Assembly: GCA_020846635.1 (NCBI GenBank)
Contig: JADLDO010000043.1
Coordinates: 1 to 64,000, forward strand
Length of the DNA stretch: 64,000 bases
Direction of reading: 5' to 3'
Source: Caldilineaceae bacterium
GTDB lineage: Bacteria > Chloroflexota > Anaerolineae > Caldilineales > Caldilineaceae
A program made the position numbers and the translations under genes. The notes under the pieces were generated by a model that worked only from the letters and a program-made list of their open reading frames with translations, was not told where the DNA came from and did not search any database. Below, in pieces: positions 33,481 to 42,514 of the stretch (within the stretch, counting starts at the first letter, position 1; each line of letters opens with the position of its first letter).

Positions 33481-33789
33481 TTATACTTCGATGGTGAAGG
33501 CGTTTAGGTTGGCGATGGTTTCGAACAGTTTCTTGGCGGCGTCTTGTTTGGCAATTGCGCCAGTGAGTTCGTGGGAGGTTTCGACGAGTGGATAGAAAGG
33601 CTCGCGTCCTCCGCTAATGCTGTCCAGGCTCTCGCGAATCCGTTCGCTCAGGCGAGTGATTTCCAAAGCGGCCCGCTCATACTCGTTAGCCGCTTCAAAC
33701 AGGCAGATTATGGTCTTGAGTGCTTCGCTGTCTGCGCTGTTGGCGTAGGTGTTCATGATGTAAGTGGAGTTCATTTTGATGGCCTGCAT
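33481..33789 (-). CDS. Small antisense-strand phage protein 2
   Basis: This 102-residue helical protein (LKTIICLFEAANEYERAALEITRLSERIRESLDSISGG) has a probable coiled coil. The first ATG is used. The ATG five codons later (MNSTYIM) is possible. No family is recognised. Confidence 0.55.
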   Translation of the reverse strand: MQAIKMNSTYIMNTYANSADSEALKTIICLFEAANEYERAALEITRLSERIRESLDSISGGREPFYPLVETSHELTGAIAKQDAAKKLFETIANLNAFTIEV

Positions 33790-33819
33790 GATTTGTCTCT
33801 TTCGGGATTGGGTAGGTTA

Positions 33820-33996
33820 TTAGAAAGTTACTTGGATAAAGCCGGTCATGCCGCATTGGACATCATATTCTTCGGCGTACAATTTGCGGGCTAGTTTCAG
33901 GGCTTCATCAATGCTCTTGGCCTCAACGTAGTAGTCGTGAAAGTGGCCTCCGAGGCTGGCTTGAATAAAGTAGGTTTGCGTTTTGTTCATTTTCAT
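33820..33996 (-). CDS. Small antisense-strand phage protein 1
   Basis: A 58-residue protein (KTQTYFIQASLGGHFHDYYVEAKSIDEALKLARKLYAEEYDV) with a beta-alpha pattern. AAAGGA lies 8 bases before the ATG on the minus strand, and a consensus promoter lies 49 bases farther. It is the first gene of the leftward cluster. Function unknown. Confidence 0.6.
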   Translation of the reverse strand: MKMNKTQTYFIQASLGGHFHDYYVEAKSIDEALKLARKLYAEEYDVQCGMTGFIQVTF

Positions 33997-34034
33997 GGCT
34001 CGTTCCTTTCGGCTTATGTTGCGTTATCGCGTAT

Positions 34035-34073
34035 CTGTATATACAGTATAGCTCTCATGTTATGACAAGTCAA
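34035..34073 (-). promoter_or_regulatory. Promoter and palindromic operator of the antisense cluster
   Basis: On the minus strand TTGACT (34073-34068) and TATACT (34050-34045) are 17 bases apart. The perfect palindrome ctgtatatacag (34035-34046) overlaps the -10 box and the expected start, a classic repressor position. It has the CTG...CAG ends of a LexA box but is 4 bases shorter inside. Confidence 0.7.
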
Positions 34074-34119
34074 GGGCTAGTCCTGCCGGATTGCGAGTTT
34101 GTAATAGGGAGTTTGTATT

Positions 34120-34662
34120 TTGGCTGCGCCGAAGCGGAGTAAGGTACAGCGTGAATATGACCTGACCAGAATTGCTGAACTTTATCTGACCGGTCATACG
34201 CAGGCTGAAATCGCCAACGTGATAGGGTTAACGCAGCAGATTGTGAGCCGTGACCTTGCCACGATCCAGCAGCGGTGGGAAGAGCAGTCGACGATAGCGC
34301 TGGATGCGGCGAAGCGGCGCGAGTTGGCGCGCATTGATGAACTGGAGCGCACATATTGGGAGGCCTGGCGCAGATCGCTGGAGCAGGTGACCAAGACAAA
34401 GACCAAGCGTAATCATATGGGCGACGAGGCGATTGTGATCCGCGAGGAGACGTCGGGCAATCCAGCATTTTTGGCGGGGGTGCAGAACTGCATTGACCAG
34501 CGGTGTAAACTACTAGGCCTATACGCGCCAGCGAAGGCAGTCGTGAGCGGGGACAAGGATAATCCGGTGCAGCACGCGATTAACTATATTCGAGAAGTGC
34601 GCCCGCCTGTGGCCTCCGGCCCGGCAGAGCCGAAGAGCGACGCAGACGAGGGCAATGGATGA
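34120..34662 (+). CDS. terS: Terminase small subunit-like protein
   Basis: This 180-residue protein has an N-terminal helix-turn-helix (LTRIAELYLTGHTQAEIANVIGLTQQIVSRDLATIQQRWEE) and a helical middle (KRRELARIDELERTYWEAWRRSLEQV). It overlaps the large terminase gene by 8 bases. Small subunits recognise the packaging site and form a ring that feeds DNA to the motor. The start is TTG with GGGAG 9 bases upstream. The call relies on position and the domain layout. Confidence 0.75.
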   Translation: MAAPKRSKVQREYDLTRIAELYLTGHTQAEIANVIGLTQQIVSRDLATIQQRWEEQSTIALDAAKRRELARIDELERTYWEAWRRSLEQVTKTKTKRNHMGDEAIVIREETSGNPAFLAGVQNCIDQRCKLLGLYAPAKAVVSGDKDNPVQHAINYIREVRPPVASGPAEPKSDADEGNG

Positions 34663-35962
34663 TCTCTATAGGGTCACTAAGGACGGCGGTCTTGAACTGC
34701 ATTTTCATGCGGGGCAATGGCGGGCGTGGGATTCGCAGAAGCGCTTTGTCGCCGTTCTGGCCGGCACGCAGTCGGGGAAAACGAGCTATGGCCCACACTG
34801 GCTCTATCGAGAAATCAAGCTGCGCGGCCCAGGAGACTACCTCGTGGTGACGCCAACCTACCCGCTCCTGCAAAAGAAAGCCTTGCCGGAGTTTCGGCGC
34901 ATCTTCCAGCATGTACTGCGCGTCGGCAAGTATGTCGGAGGCAGTGTCAACACCTTCACCTTTTCGGCAAAGGGCGAAAAGATCACGTTTGGCGCTGAAC
35001 AGAGTAAGCCGACCACGGTCATGTTTGGTCATGCCCAGGACCCTGATTCTCTGGAAAGCGCCACGGCCAAAGGGGCTTGGCTGGATGAGGTTGGACAGAA
35101 GAAGTTCAAGCTCGGTTCGTGGGAGGCCATCCTGCGCCGTCTTTCCATCCACCAGGGGCGCGTGCTGATGACGACCACGCCCTACAACCTGGGCTGGCTC
35201 AAGCAGAAAATTTGGGATCCGTGGCTGGCTGCCGGCAAAGACCATCCTAGCATTGACGTCATTCGCTTTCGCTCCATCGACAATCCGGCATTCCCGCGCG
35301 AGGAATATGACCGGGCGCGCCAAGACCTGCCGCTATGGAAATTCAACATGTTCTACAACGCGCTCTTCACACGACCGGCGGGGCTTATCTATGACAGTTT
35401 CAATGAGATCGAGCATGTGCAGCCGCGTTTCAACATTCCACAGGATTGGCAACGGTACATCGGGCTGGACTTTGGCGGCGTCAACACGGCAGCCATGTTC
35501 TTTGCCAGGGAGCCGGGTACGCAGCGCCTCTATGCCTACCGCGAGTACAAGGCAGGCGGGCGGACGGCCAAGCAGCACATCGAGAAGCTGCTGGAAGGGG
35601 AGCCACGGCGGCCTACGGTGGTAGGCGGAGCCAAGAGCGAGCAGCAGTGGCGCGACGAGTTTGCACAGGCAGGTCTTGCTGTGCAACAGCCGCCAATCAG
35701 CGATGTGGAGGTCGGCATTGACCGCGTGTACGGATGCCACAGCCGCAACGAAATCATTGTTTTTAGCGACCTCTCCGGCTATCTCGATGAGAAGATGAGC
35801 TATGGCCGCGAGCTCAACGATATGGGCGAGCCGACCGAGAAGATCGAGGACAAGAACGAGTATCATTTTATGGATGCAGAGCGCTATGCAATCAGCCTCT
35901 TGCGCGGCCAGGGCGTGACCGGCGGCCTCGCAATCGGCAAAGCAAAGGGGTGGGGGATCTGA
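34655..35962 (+). CDS. terL: Terminase large subunit
   Basis: This is the DNA-packaging motor, 435 residues. The ATPase half has Walker A AGTQSGKT (36-43) and Walker B-like GAWLDEVG near 140, followed by the coupling motif VLMTTTPYN. The C-terminal RNase H-like nuclease begins with YIGLDFGGVNTAAM, with D as first metal ligand, and has later acidic residues (PPISDVEVGID). It pumps phage DNA into proheads and cuts it to length. Confidence 0.93.
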   Translation: MDDLYRVTKDGGLELHFHAGQWRAWDSQKRFVAVLAGTQSGKTSYGPHWLYREIKLRGPGDYLVVTPTYPLLQKKALPEFRRIFQHVLRVGKYVGGSVNTFTFSAKGEKITFGAEQSKPTTVMFGHAQDPDSLESATAKGAWLDEVGQKKFKLGSWEAILRRLSIHQGRVLMTTTPYNLGWLKQKIWDPWLAAGKDHPSIDVIRFRSIDNPAFPREEYDRARQDLPLWKFNMFYNALFTRPAGLIYDSFNEIEHVQPRFNIPQDWQRYIGLDFGGVNTAAMFFAREPGTQRLYAYREYKAGGRTAKQHIEKLLEGEPRRPTVVGGAKSEQQWRDEFAQAGLAVQQPPISDVEVGIDRVYGCHSRNEIIVFSDLSGYLDEKMSYGRELNDMGEPTEKIEDKNEYHFMDAERYAISLLRGQGVTGGLAIGKAKGWGI

Positions 35963-36165
35963 TGGCAGATAGCTGCTGCATTGCCCCATTGCAAACGAAT
36001 GAGAACAGTGATAAATTAGACCAAGAGTTCTATGTCAGGGTTCCCCGGCAATCGCTGGAGACCGAGCATAGACAATTGCTCTCCCGTCTGCACGAGGTAC
36101 GTAGGCTGCTTGGCTATGAGCCGCTGCTGACCGGTAAAGAACGCAGGCGACAAGAACGAGCATAG
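35962..36165 (+). CDS. Small phage protein between terminase and portal
   Basis: This 67-residue protein starts in a TGATG overlap with the terminase stop. The helical second half (ETEHRQLLSRLHEVRRLLGYEPLLTGKERRRQER) is strongly basic. A terminator follows. No family is recognised. Confidence 0.6.
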   Translation: MADSCCIAPLQTNENSDKLDQEFYVRVPRQSLETEHRQLLSRLHEVRRLLGYEPLLTGKERRRQERA

Positions 36166-36196
36166 CCTAACGAGAATATCGCCCAACGGGAAACCC

Positions 36197-36240
36197 AACG
36201 GCGCTTAGAGTCCTACCGGACTTTGAGCGCCGTTTTTTTT
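36197..36240 (+). terminator. Strong terminator inside the late gene region
   Basis: A 9-bp outer stem (36197-36205 with 36226-36234), an inner agtcc/ggact stem and eight T (36233-36240) make a very good terminator just before the portal gene. Late genes beyond it need read-through, antitermination or a separate promoter. Confidence 0.85.
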
Positions 36241-36256
36241 GTTCCTGGGATGCCAC

Positions 36257-37792
36257 ATGCAAGTCTGGGATTGGTTGCGGGCTGTCTTTGCCCCACGAAA
36301 AGAATCCACCTTCGCCCCTGTCGCGGTGAGTAACGCCCCGGCGACATCGGTGCGCGCTCGTACTCGCGCCACCCCGACGGGCCGCGCTTCGGTTGACCAG
36401 TCGAGCACAGTGATGAGCGGAAGTTGGATCATTGTGCCGCCAAACGACTATGAGTCCTCGTGGCGCACACTCAACCTGGACGCGGGTCAACTGGATACGC
36501 TCTCTCCCAAAGAGTTGCTCGACATGCTGGCAGACCTGTCGCCGGAAATCAGCCGCGCTTTGTGGGATTTCCAGCGGCTCTGCAATCCGGGATGGGAGTG
36601 CAAGGCATTTCGCGTGGGCAGCGAGGACGTAGAGGATGCACGCGCCCAACAGGCTGTTGGCGCGTTCCTGGACAGCCTACGCGCGCAATACGGCTCGACC
36701 GACGTTGTGCTAGGCCGCCTTTTCATGGGGGCGTTTCTGCGCGGCGCGTTCTGTGCGGAGTTGGTGCTGGATGCGAGGGGAAAGCTAGCGGTAGACCTCG
36801 CCACGCCAGACCCCTACAGCGTACGTTTTCGCAAGCGCCAAGACGACGTGCGCGGCGAGGTCTGGCAGCCTGGGCAGTGGCAGCAGGGGAGTTTTGTACC
36901 GCTCGACATCCCCACCTTTCGTTACCTGCCGGTTGACCCCGCGCCGGGCAGCCCCTATGGCAGGCCATTGGCCGCGCCAGCATTGTTCACGAGCATCTTC
37001 CTGCTCTCGCTGCTGCACGATGTCAAGCGCGTGGTCATGCAGCAAGGCTATCGGCGCATGGACATCAGCATCAGCACAGAGCAGGCGATTGCAGCCTACG
37101 GCATGGATGCGGAGGGCCACGCCACGCTCGGCGAGTACATCGCCGCGGCAGTGGATGCGGTGCAGGATGCCTATGCCCAACTAGAGCCGGATGACGCATT
37201 TATCCACAGCGACATGGTGGTGCTCAACGCTCCAGCCGGAACGCTTGACAGCGACAGCATTGGCGCAATTGACAAGATCATCGAGAAGCTTGAACGCATG
37301 GCAACGCGGGCACTCAAGAGCAACAGCCTGCTGATGGGCAACGATGAGAGTGCCAGTGAAACAGACAGCAACCGGCGCTGGGAGATTCACGCCGCGGGCA
37401 TCAAGTCGCTGCAACACTACGCCGAGAACATGCTGGAGTCGCTGCTGACGTTGGCACTCGAGGCGCAGGGCATTCAGGCGCGTGTAGAGTTTAGATTTGC
37501 CGAACTGCGCGCCGCCGAAGAGCTGCGCGATGCCCAGACCGACGCCATGAAGGTGAAGAACGCTCGTGCCAAATACGAGGCAGGCTACCTCTCGCAGGAC
37601 GAAGCCAGTCAGGAGGCAGTGGGCAAGGATGCAGATGTGCCGGAGCCGCGCCACACTATGCGGGGGGCTGAGATGGTGCAGGACGACGGTGACGGGCAGG
37701 AGCGAGCGCTGGCCGCAGAGATCCGGGCTGCGCGGGCCGAGGTGGCTGCGGTGCTGGACGCAATCGGGGCTGAGCAAGAGGGGCCGGCATGA
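36257..37792 (+). CDS. Portal protein (DUF935, Mu gp29-like)
   Basis: This 511-residue portal subunit forms the dodecameric ring at one vertex, where DNA enters and the tail joins. The segment LSPEISRALWDFQRLCNPGWECKAF, the clip/stem region FLRGAFCAELVLDARGKLAVDLATPDPYSVRF and LFTSIFLLSLLHDVKRVVMQQGYRRMD fit portals of the Mu type. The C-terminus is a charged tail. The ATG at 36257 is used, and the frame opens earlier at a TTG within the terminator T-run. Confidence 0.85.
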   Translation: MQVWDWLRAVFAPRKESTFAPVAVSNAPATSVRARTRATPTGRASVDQSSTVMSGSWIIVPPNDYESSWRTLNLDAGQLDTLSPKELLDMLADLSPEISRALWDFQRLCNPGWECKAFRVGSEDVEDARAQQAVGAFLDSLRAQYGSTDVVLGRLFMGAFLRGAFCAELVLDARGKLAVDLATPDPYSVRFRKRQDDVRGEVWQPGQWQQGSFVPLDIPTFRYLPVDPAPGSPYGRPLAAPALFTSIFLLSLLHDVKRVVMQQGYRRMDISISTEQAIAAYGMDAEGHATLGEYIAAAVDAVQDAYAQLEPDDAFIHSDMVVLNAPAGTLDSDSIGAIDKIIEKLERMATRALKSNSLLMGNDESASETDSNRRWEIHAAGIKSLQHYAENMLESLLTLALEAQGIQARVEFRFAELRAAEELRDAQTDAMKVKNARAKYEAGYLSQDEASQEAVGKDADVPEPRHTMRGAEMVQDDGDGQERALAAEIRAARAEVAAVLDAIGAEQEGPA

Positions 37793-38595
37793 GGCAGCAG
37801 CGATCGGCGCTGGGCAATGCGCTGCAACGGCTCCAACTCTCCATTTTGCGCGCACAGTTGCATGTGCGCCAGGTAACTCTGCGCGAGCAGCAGTTGCAAC
37901 GCGAGTGGGCAACGACGATTGACCCGCTGCTGAGTGACCTGTATTGGGAGCCACTGGGCCGCCTGCAGGAAGCGCCGGAGGATGAGGGTGATCTGCGCGA
38001 ATGGCTGCTGTTGCTGCTTATGGGGGGCTGGGCGCGACGCAGGCTAAGTGACAACCTGGGCAGCTATCTGCTGCGTAGTGCGGACGTAGGCGGCGAAATG
38101 GCGCTGGCCTTTTTAGACGTGGACGGGGGCTTCCATCTGAGTGCCCCAGACTATTTGGCGGTGATCAACGCGCGTCGAGATGAGTTGCTCACCGCGAGCG
38201 CAGAACTCTCCCTGCTTGATACTACAGCGGAGCAGTTGACACAGGCCATTGTGCGGGCACGAGAAGAGAGCAATCCGCTGCCCTATCTGGCCCCCCTGGT
38301 CAGTTCGTGGGTGGCGACGCGGCGCAACAGCATCACCATCACAGAGATGGCCTGGGCGGTGGCCGCGGCGCTGACCTGGACCTATCTGAACAATGCGGTT
38401 GAGGAGCAAATGTTCACAGCGCGGGCCGATGCCTGTGCGCTCTGCCTGCCCAAGCATGGGGTGGTCGTGCGAACCAACAATGTGCCGCTAGGGTATGGAA
38501 TACCTCAGCATACCGGCTGTCGCTGTATCTGGATGCCTGTCACACGCAACTGGACAGAACCCGCCAATATCTGGCGAGGAGGAAGGGTAACGTAA
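37789..38595 (+). CDS. Minor head protein (Mu gpF-like)
   Basis: The protein has 268 residues with the C-terminal signature of gpF-type head morphogenesis proteins: ARADACALCLPKHGVVVRTNNVPLGYGIPQHTGCRCIWMPV, including C216xxC219 and the HxxCRC zinc-like ligands. The N-terminal part is helical. It starts with an ATGA overlap at the portal stop. Such proteins sit at the portal vertex, and some are ejected with DNA. Confidence 0.85.
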   Translation: MRQQRSALGNALQRLQLSILRAQLHVRQVTLREQQLQREWATTIDPLLSDLYWEPLGRLQEAPEDEGDLREWLLLLLMGGWARRRLSDNLGSYLLRSADVGGEMALAFLDVDGGFHLSAPDYLAVINARRDELLTASAELSLLDTTAEQLTQAIVRAREESNPLPYLAPLVSSWVATRRNSITITEMAWAVAAALTWTYLNNAVEEQMFTARADACALCLPKHGVVVRTNNVPLGYGIPQHTGCRCIWMPVTRNWTEPANIWRGGRVT

Positions 38596-39812
38596 TGGAC
38601 GAAAACGAGCAGGGCATTTACGGCTTTCCCGCAGCAGTGCGTGCGATCCAGCCGACAAACCGCGAATCACTGCTGGCGCTGGCACGCGAACGCGCCAATG
38701 ACCCGACGATCCTGGATGAGATGGAACCCTTCTTCTGGGCCGCCATCCTCTCCAATAATCGCCTGGACGCCTATTTCACGCGTATGGCGCGCAGCAGCCT
38801 GGACAACTTTGCACGCGGCGCGGCGGAGGGGGTGAGCTTCCAGAACTCGCACCGCTGGGATGAGTTGCCATTGGGCGCAAGCCTGACCGGGCGCGTGGAG
38901 GGACTGGAGAGCGGCATTGTCCAAGTCGTCTCCGACTTCTACACGCTGGCGGGGCTGGAGCTAAATGGCATTCGCACGGATCAGTTTATCCGCGGTGTGC
39001 GTAGCGGCGTTGTGCGCGATGTGAGCATTGGCTTCTCCGGGGGCAGCCGCACCTGCGAGATATGCCACCAAAACTACTGGCGCTGTCCCCACTATGCGGG
39101 CATGACCTACGAAATTGAGGAGAACGGCGTCATTCGCCAGGTGCGCGCCACGGTAACAGTTGAAAACGCCAAACTGAATGAGGCGAGCGCGGTCTATGAC
39201 GGTGCAACGCCTGGTGCAGTGATCCTTAAGGCGCGCGCCGCTGCGGCAGAGGGGCGCTTGCGCGGCAAGGAAGCAGAGCAGTTGGAGCGGATGTACCGCG
39301 CGGCCATTCCGGTCACGCGGCAGTTTGCAGGCGTGGATGTAGAGGAATCTGAACCACACGAGGAGGTCAGAACGATGGGATTGGACGCTGTGCTGGACAA
39401 GCACAAGATCGGGGTGGGGTTGGAGGGCGACGCCCGCGCGGCTGCGCTGGAGAGCCGTCTGGCCGAGTTGATTGCGGCAGAGGGCAAGTTGTCTGTCGCA
39501 CAGGAGGAACTGGCGACGGCGCAAGGCCGCGTCAAGGAACTGGAGCCCGCGGCGGCGGATGGCACGCAGTATCGCGCTGACCTGCTGGCCGATGCGATGG
39601 CCGAGGGCGTACGCGCCTACGGCGATAAGTTTGACCAGGCGACCTATGAGGAGACGTTGCGTACCGCCAAGTTAGATACCATCAAGCGGATGCGCGACGA
39701 CTGGAAGGCTGTGGGCGATGTGCGTCTCCCTGGGGGGCGGCACAGCCAGGATGGGGACGAGCGCTCCACCAAGACCGTGACTGTCCATGTGCCGGATGAA
39801 GCCTACGGCTAG
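38595..39812 (+). CDS. Prohead protease-scaffold protein
   Basis: This 405-residue protein appears to combine a capsid maturation protease and a scaffold. The first half has the histidine of FQNSHRWDELPLG and the segment GIRTDQFIRGVRSGVVRDVSIGFSGG, which resemble serine prohead proteases, followed by a Cys cluster (CEICHQNYWRCPHYAGM from C154). The second half is a long helical coiled coil (AALESRLAELIAAEGKLSVAQEELATAQGRVKELE), a typical scaffold, which the protease removes. It starts with a TAATG overlap. Confidence 0.78.
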   Translation: MDENEQGIYGFPAAVRAIQPTNRESLLALARERANDPTILDEMEPFFWAAILSNNRLDAYFTRMARSSLDNFARGAAEGVSFQNSHRWDELPLGASLTGRVEGLESGIVQVVSDFYTLAGLELNGIRTDQFIRGVRSGVVRDVSIGFSGGSRTCEICHQNYWRCPHYAGMTYEIEENGVIRQVRATVTVENAKLNEASAVYDGATPGAVILKARAAAAEGRLRGKEAEQLERMYRAAIPVTRQFAGVDVEESEPHEEVRTMGLDAVLDKHKIGVGLEGDARAAALESRLAELIAAEGKLSVAQEELATAQGRVKELEPAAADGTQYRADLLADAMAEGVRAYGDKFDQATYEETLRTAKLDTIKRMRDDWKAVGDVRLPGGRHSQDGDERSTKTVTVHVPDEAYG

Positions 39813-39822
39813 GGGAGGAACG

Positions 39823-40281
39823 ATGCAAAGCAAAATGCAGGGAAGCATGAAAAGTATGGTGCGCGGCGTCGCGGCCATCCCCACGATTGCGCTGGTGGCA
39901 ATTCTGCTCTTTGTGCTGCTGCTCACGCAGGGGCAGTCCGCAGAGGCGCAGAGCGAAGACACCAACTTCACCAGCGTGCGCGTGGAGCATGATTTGCGGC
40001 TTAAGCCCGCGCCCGCTGTCACACTAACCAATGGAGCCACACTGACGCCGACGGGCAGTTACCAGCCGGTTACTGCGGCAGGGGCGGTCGGATTCGGGGC
40101 GATTGTCGCGGATGCGCCAGGGACGCTGCTGCTGCTGACCAATGTCAGCGCCAATACCATTACGGTGAGTGACACCGGCACGCTGAAATTAGGCGGCAAC
40201 CGCGCGTTGGGGCAATACGATACGCTTTGGTTGGTTTCGGACGGCACAAATTGGCTTGAGCTTGGCTACGTAAACAACTAG
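39823..40281 (+). CDS. Head-module protein with N-terminal membrane helix
   Basis: This 152-residue protein has a basic start and a membrane segment (AIPTIALVAILLFVLLLTQG), then a probable beta-rich domain (TLLLLTNVSANTITVSDTGTLKLGGNRALGQYDTLWLVSDGTNWLELGYV) like those on phage head or tail decorations. A signal-bearing protein in the head module is unexpected. It could be anchored in the host membrane or display a decoration domain. GGGAGG precedes the ATG. Confidence 0.65.
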   Translation: MQSKMQGSMKSMVRGVAAIPTIALVAILLFVLLLTQGQSAEAQSEDTNFTSVRVEHDLRLKPAPAVTLTNGATLTPTGSYQPVTAAGAVGFGAIVADAPGTLLLLTNVSANTITVSDTGTLKLGGNRALGQYDTLWLVSDGTNWLELGYVNN

Positions 40282-40357
40282 CCGCGTCCGGCTCAATGGC
40301 CTGCGGCCCGCAGGCGAACAGGCAGTAAGCATAGTGATTCTATAGGAGATCTAAGAG

Positions 40358-40789
40358 ATGGCGAATCCAAGAGATGATGTACGTTTTGAGGGCATAGGCT
40401 ATAAGGCTCAGACCTTCAAGATTGACAACAGCACCATCACCTATGACGCGACCAAAGCCAACGGCTCCGCTCAGGTGGGGCTGGCTGTGACCTTTAGCGC
40501 GGCCAAGACCGTGCAGTTGGTCGGTGATGGCGAGGCGGTGGTCGGCAAGCTGATCCAGGTCGAAGCCGACGGCAAGGCCGTGGTGCAGACGGGCGGCTAT
40601 GCGTCGTTCCCCGGCGGCACGAGCGCGGGCCTGACGCTGGGCAAGAAGATCGTCGGCGACCTCCTGGTCGCGGCAGAGGGGTATATCCGCGAGGTTGCCA
40701 CTGCCACAGCGGCGGAACTGGGTGTTGCCCGCGGTCAAATTGTGGACGCCAGTGACACCGCCGAAGTTTGGGTGAACCTGGACGCGTAG
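40358..40789 (+). CDS. Capsid decoration-type protein (DUF2190-like)
   Basis: This 143-residue beta-rich protein (GSAQVGLAVTFSAAKTVQLVGDGEAVVGKLIQVEADGKAVVQTGGYASFPGG) lies directly before the major capsid gene, where decoration or stabilising proteins are usual. The repeated VGDGEAVVGKLIQVEADGKAVVQ pattern fits the family. AGGAG lies before the ATG. Confidence 0.78.
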   Translation: MANPRDDVRFEGIGYKAQTFKIDNSTITYDATKANGSAQVGLAVTFSAAKTVQLVGDGEAVVGKLIQVEADGKAVVQTGGYASFPGGTSAGLTLGKKIVGDLLVAAEGYIREVATATAAELGVARGQIVDASDTAEVWVNLDA

Positions 40790-40872
40790 AAACACCGCGC
40801 TCGGCAAGGCGGCATCCATGCCACTCAAGCTCGAGTGGCGTTATCGTTGAGTACATCCGGGAGGGATGGAAG

Positions 40873-42111
40873 ATGGCAAGCAAAATTCAGATCAAGCAGA
40901 TCGGCACCACAGAACTGTGGGAGCAATTCAGCAGAAACCCTGTCGGGGTCTACACCGAGATTTCCGACAAGATGAAGGACGCGGGGTATAACGAAGCGCC
41001 AACCTTGAGCCGGGCGCTGGAGGTTGCCAGCCCCACGGAGAAGGGCGAGCCGGACGCATACCGTCGCATGTTGCGTGCGGCGGACATTCGCACGAAGAGC
41101 GATCCCGAAGCCGGCTATTGGGCCAGCGAGGGCAAGGAGTTCTTCGACGGTGGGCCAGGCGCACGCATGTTGATGATGGAGTTCTACGCGCGTGAATGGC
41201 GCAAGGTCAGCTTCGCCAACCGGCGTGCGGTGCAATTGAGCGGCGACGGTATCGTCGGCTCGTTTGAGCGCCCCTGGGCAGAGGCAAGCTCTCCCCGCGA
41301 TTCGGATCGTGTCGAATCGGCCATTCCACTCAGCGAGTTGGTGGCACTGACTACGCCCATCACCGGCAACGCCTATCGTACCTTCTACTTTGAGTACGAT
41401 GCCGAAAAGGCGCGTCTCTATCGCGTCGGGGAGTCGGCGGACATCCCGATGATGACGGTCAAGAGCCACAAGAACGCCATCGACATCTTCAAGTATGGTG
41501 GCGGCATCCAGTCGAGCTATGAGGAACTGCGCCGGATGCGCGTGGATCGCATGGCCTATCTCATTCAGCGCATGGCTGTCCAGACCGAGATCGACAAGGT
41601 AGCGACGGTGCTGGATGTGATGGTCAACGGCGACGGCAACCCTAACACAACGCCGACCAGCTACAACCTGACCGCGCTCGACACGGGCGCTCAGGCGAAC
41701 ACGCTCACGCTCAAGGCGTGGCTGGCTTTCAAAATGAAGTTTGAGCCGCCCTATGTGCTGACCTCTGCGCTTATGCAGGCGGATGAGGCGTTGCAGGTGG
41801 CGATGCTCAACACCGGCAGCGCCAATGTGCCGTTGGTGCAGGTCAACTTGGGTGGTCTGGGCACCGGAGCAGTGCCGATGAACCGCTTCTCGGACAGCGT
41901 GCGCTACGGCTGGCTGTCGGGCGCGCCCGACAACAAGATCGTAGCCTTTGACCGCCGGTTTGCCATTGAGCGCGTCGTGGAAATCGGCTCCAATATCACG
42001 GAGTATGACCGCTTCATCACCAACCAGACCCAGATTTTCACCATGACCGAGGTCGAGGGTTACGCGGTGATGGACGCGGGCGCAGTCAAGATTCTGAACT
42101 TGGCCGCATAG
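40873..42111 (+). CDS. Major capsid protein
   Basis: This 412-residue protein occupies the capsid position after scaffold/protease and decoration genes. The segment VESAIPLSELVALTTPITGNAYRTFYFEYD and the C-terminal FTMTEVEGYAVMDAGAVKILNLAA fit a HK97-fold shell protein of Mu-like heads. The start at 40873 has a GGGAGG-type ribosome site. An upstream frame from 40768 is disregarded. Its size suggests a moderate head, consistent with a roughly 35-kb or larger genome. Confidence 0.85.
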   Translation: MASKIQIKQIGTTELWEQFSRNPVGVYTEISDKMKDAGYNEAPTLSRALEVASPTEKGEPDAYRRMLRAADIRTKSDPEAGYWASEGKEFFDGGPGARMLMMEFYAREWRKVSFANRRAVQLSGDGIVGSFERPWAEASSPRDSDRVESAIPLSELVALTTPITGNAYRTFYFEYDAEKARLYRVGESADIPMMTVKSHKNAIDIFKYGGGIQSSYEELRRMRVDRMAYLIQRMAVQTEIDKVATVLDVMVNGDGNPNTTPTSYNLTALDTGAQANTLTLKAWLAFKMKFEPPYVLTSALMQADEALQVAMLNTGSANVPLVQVNLGGLGTGAVPMNRFSDSVRYGWLSGAPDNKIVAFDRRFAIERVVEIGSNITEYDRFITNQTQIFTMTEVEGYAVMDAGAVKILNLAA

Positions 42112-42121
42112 GAGGCGCTAT

Positions 42122-42496
42122 ATGCAACAGGTACAAGTGCGGTCGAAGTTAGGAGCGGGGCGGGTGGCTTTGTGGGAAAAGCACCCTGCCCACCCAGAGG
42201 GCGAGGTCTTCGTGGTAGGGCAAGTGCCCGCCACGGTGGCCTTGACGCAGTTCGTCTACAAACGCATTGCCGACGGCTTTGTCGAGGTGGTGCCGGAAGT
42301 CAAGCCGGCAGAATCCGAACAGACAGAGCCTCCCACGCCTACCGCGCCGTGGGAGGGCTATGAGGAGGCCACTGTCGACGAGGTGCTGGAACGTCTCGCT
42401 GAAGCGGATGAGGCAACCCGCGCTGCGGTATTGGCCTATGAGCAGGCGGGCAAGGCGCGCAAGGGTGTGCTCGAGGCGCTGAAGCCGAAGGAATAG
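42122..42496 (+). CDS. Head-tail region protein, unknown
   Basis: This 124-residue protein has a beta-rich N-terminal part and a helical, acidic C-terminal part (TVDEVLERLAEADEATRAAVLAYEQAGKARKGVLEAL). It follows the capsid gene by 10 bases. This two-part layout is common just after phage capsid genes, but the role is unknown. Confidence 0.65.
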   Translation: MQQVQVRSKLGAGRVALWEKHPAHPEGEVFVVGQVPATVALTQFVYKRIADGFVEVVPEVKPAESEQTEPPTPTAPWEGYEEATVDEVLERLAEADEATRAAVLAYEQAGKARKGVLEALKPKE

Positions 42497-42514
42497 GGAG
42501 GGAAGACCGCGCCT

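Noticed and set aside
34035..34046. LexA (SOS) box at ctgtatatacag
   Set aside because: E. coli-type boxes have CTG-N10-CAG; this has only six bases inside. It remains an operator candidate of unknown owner.
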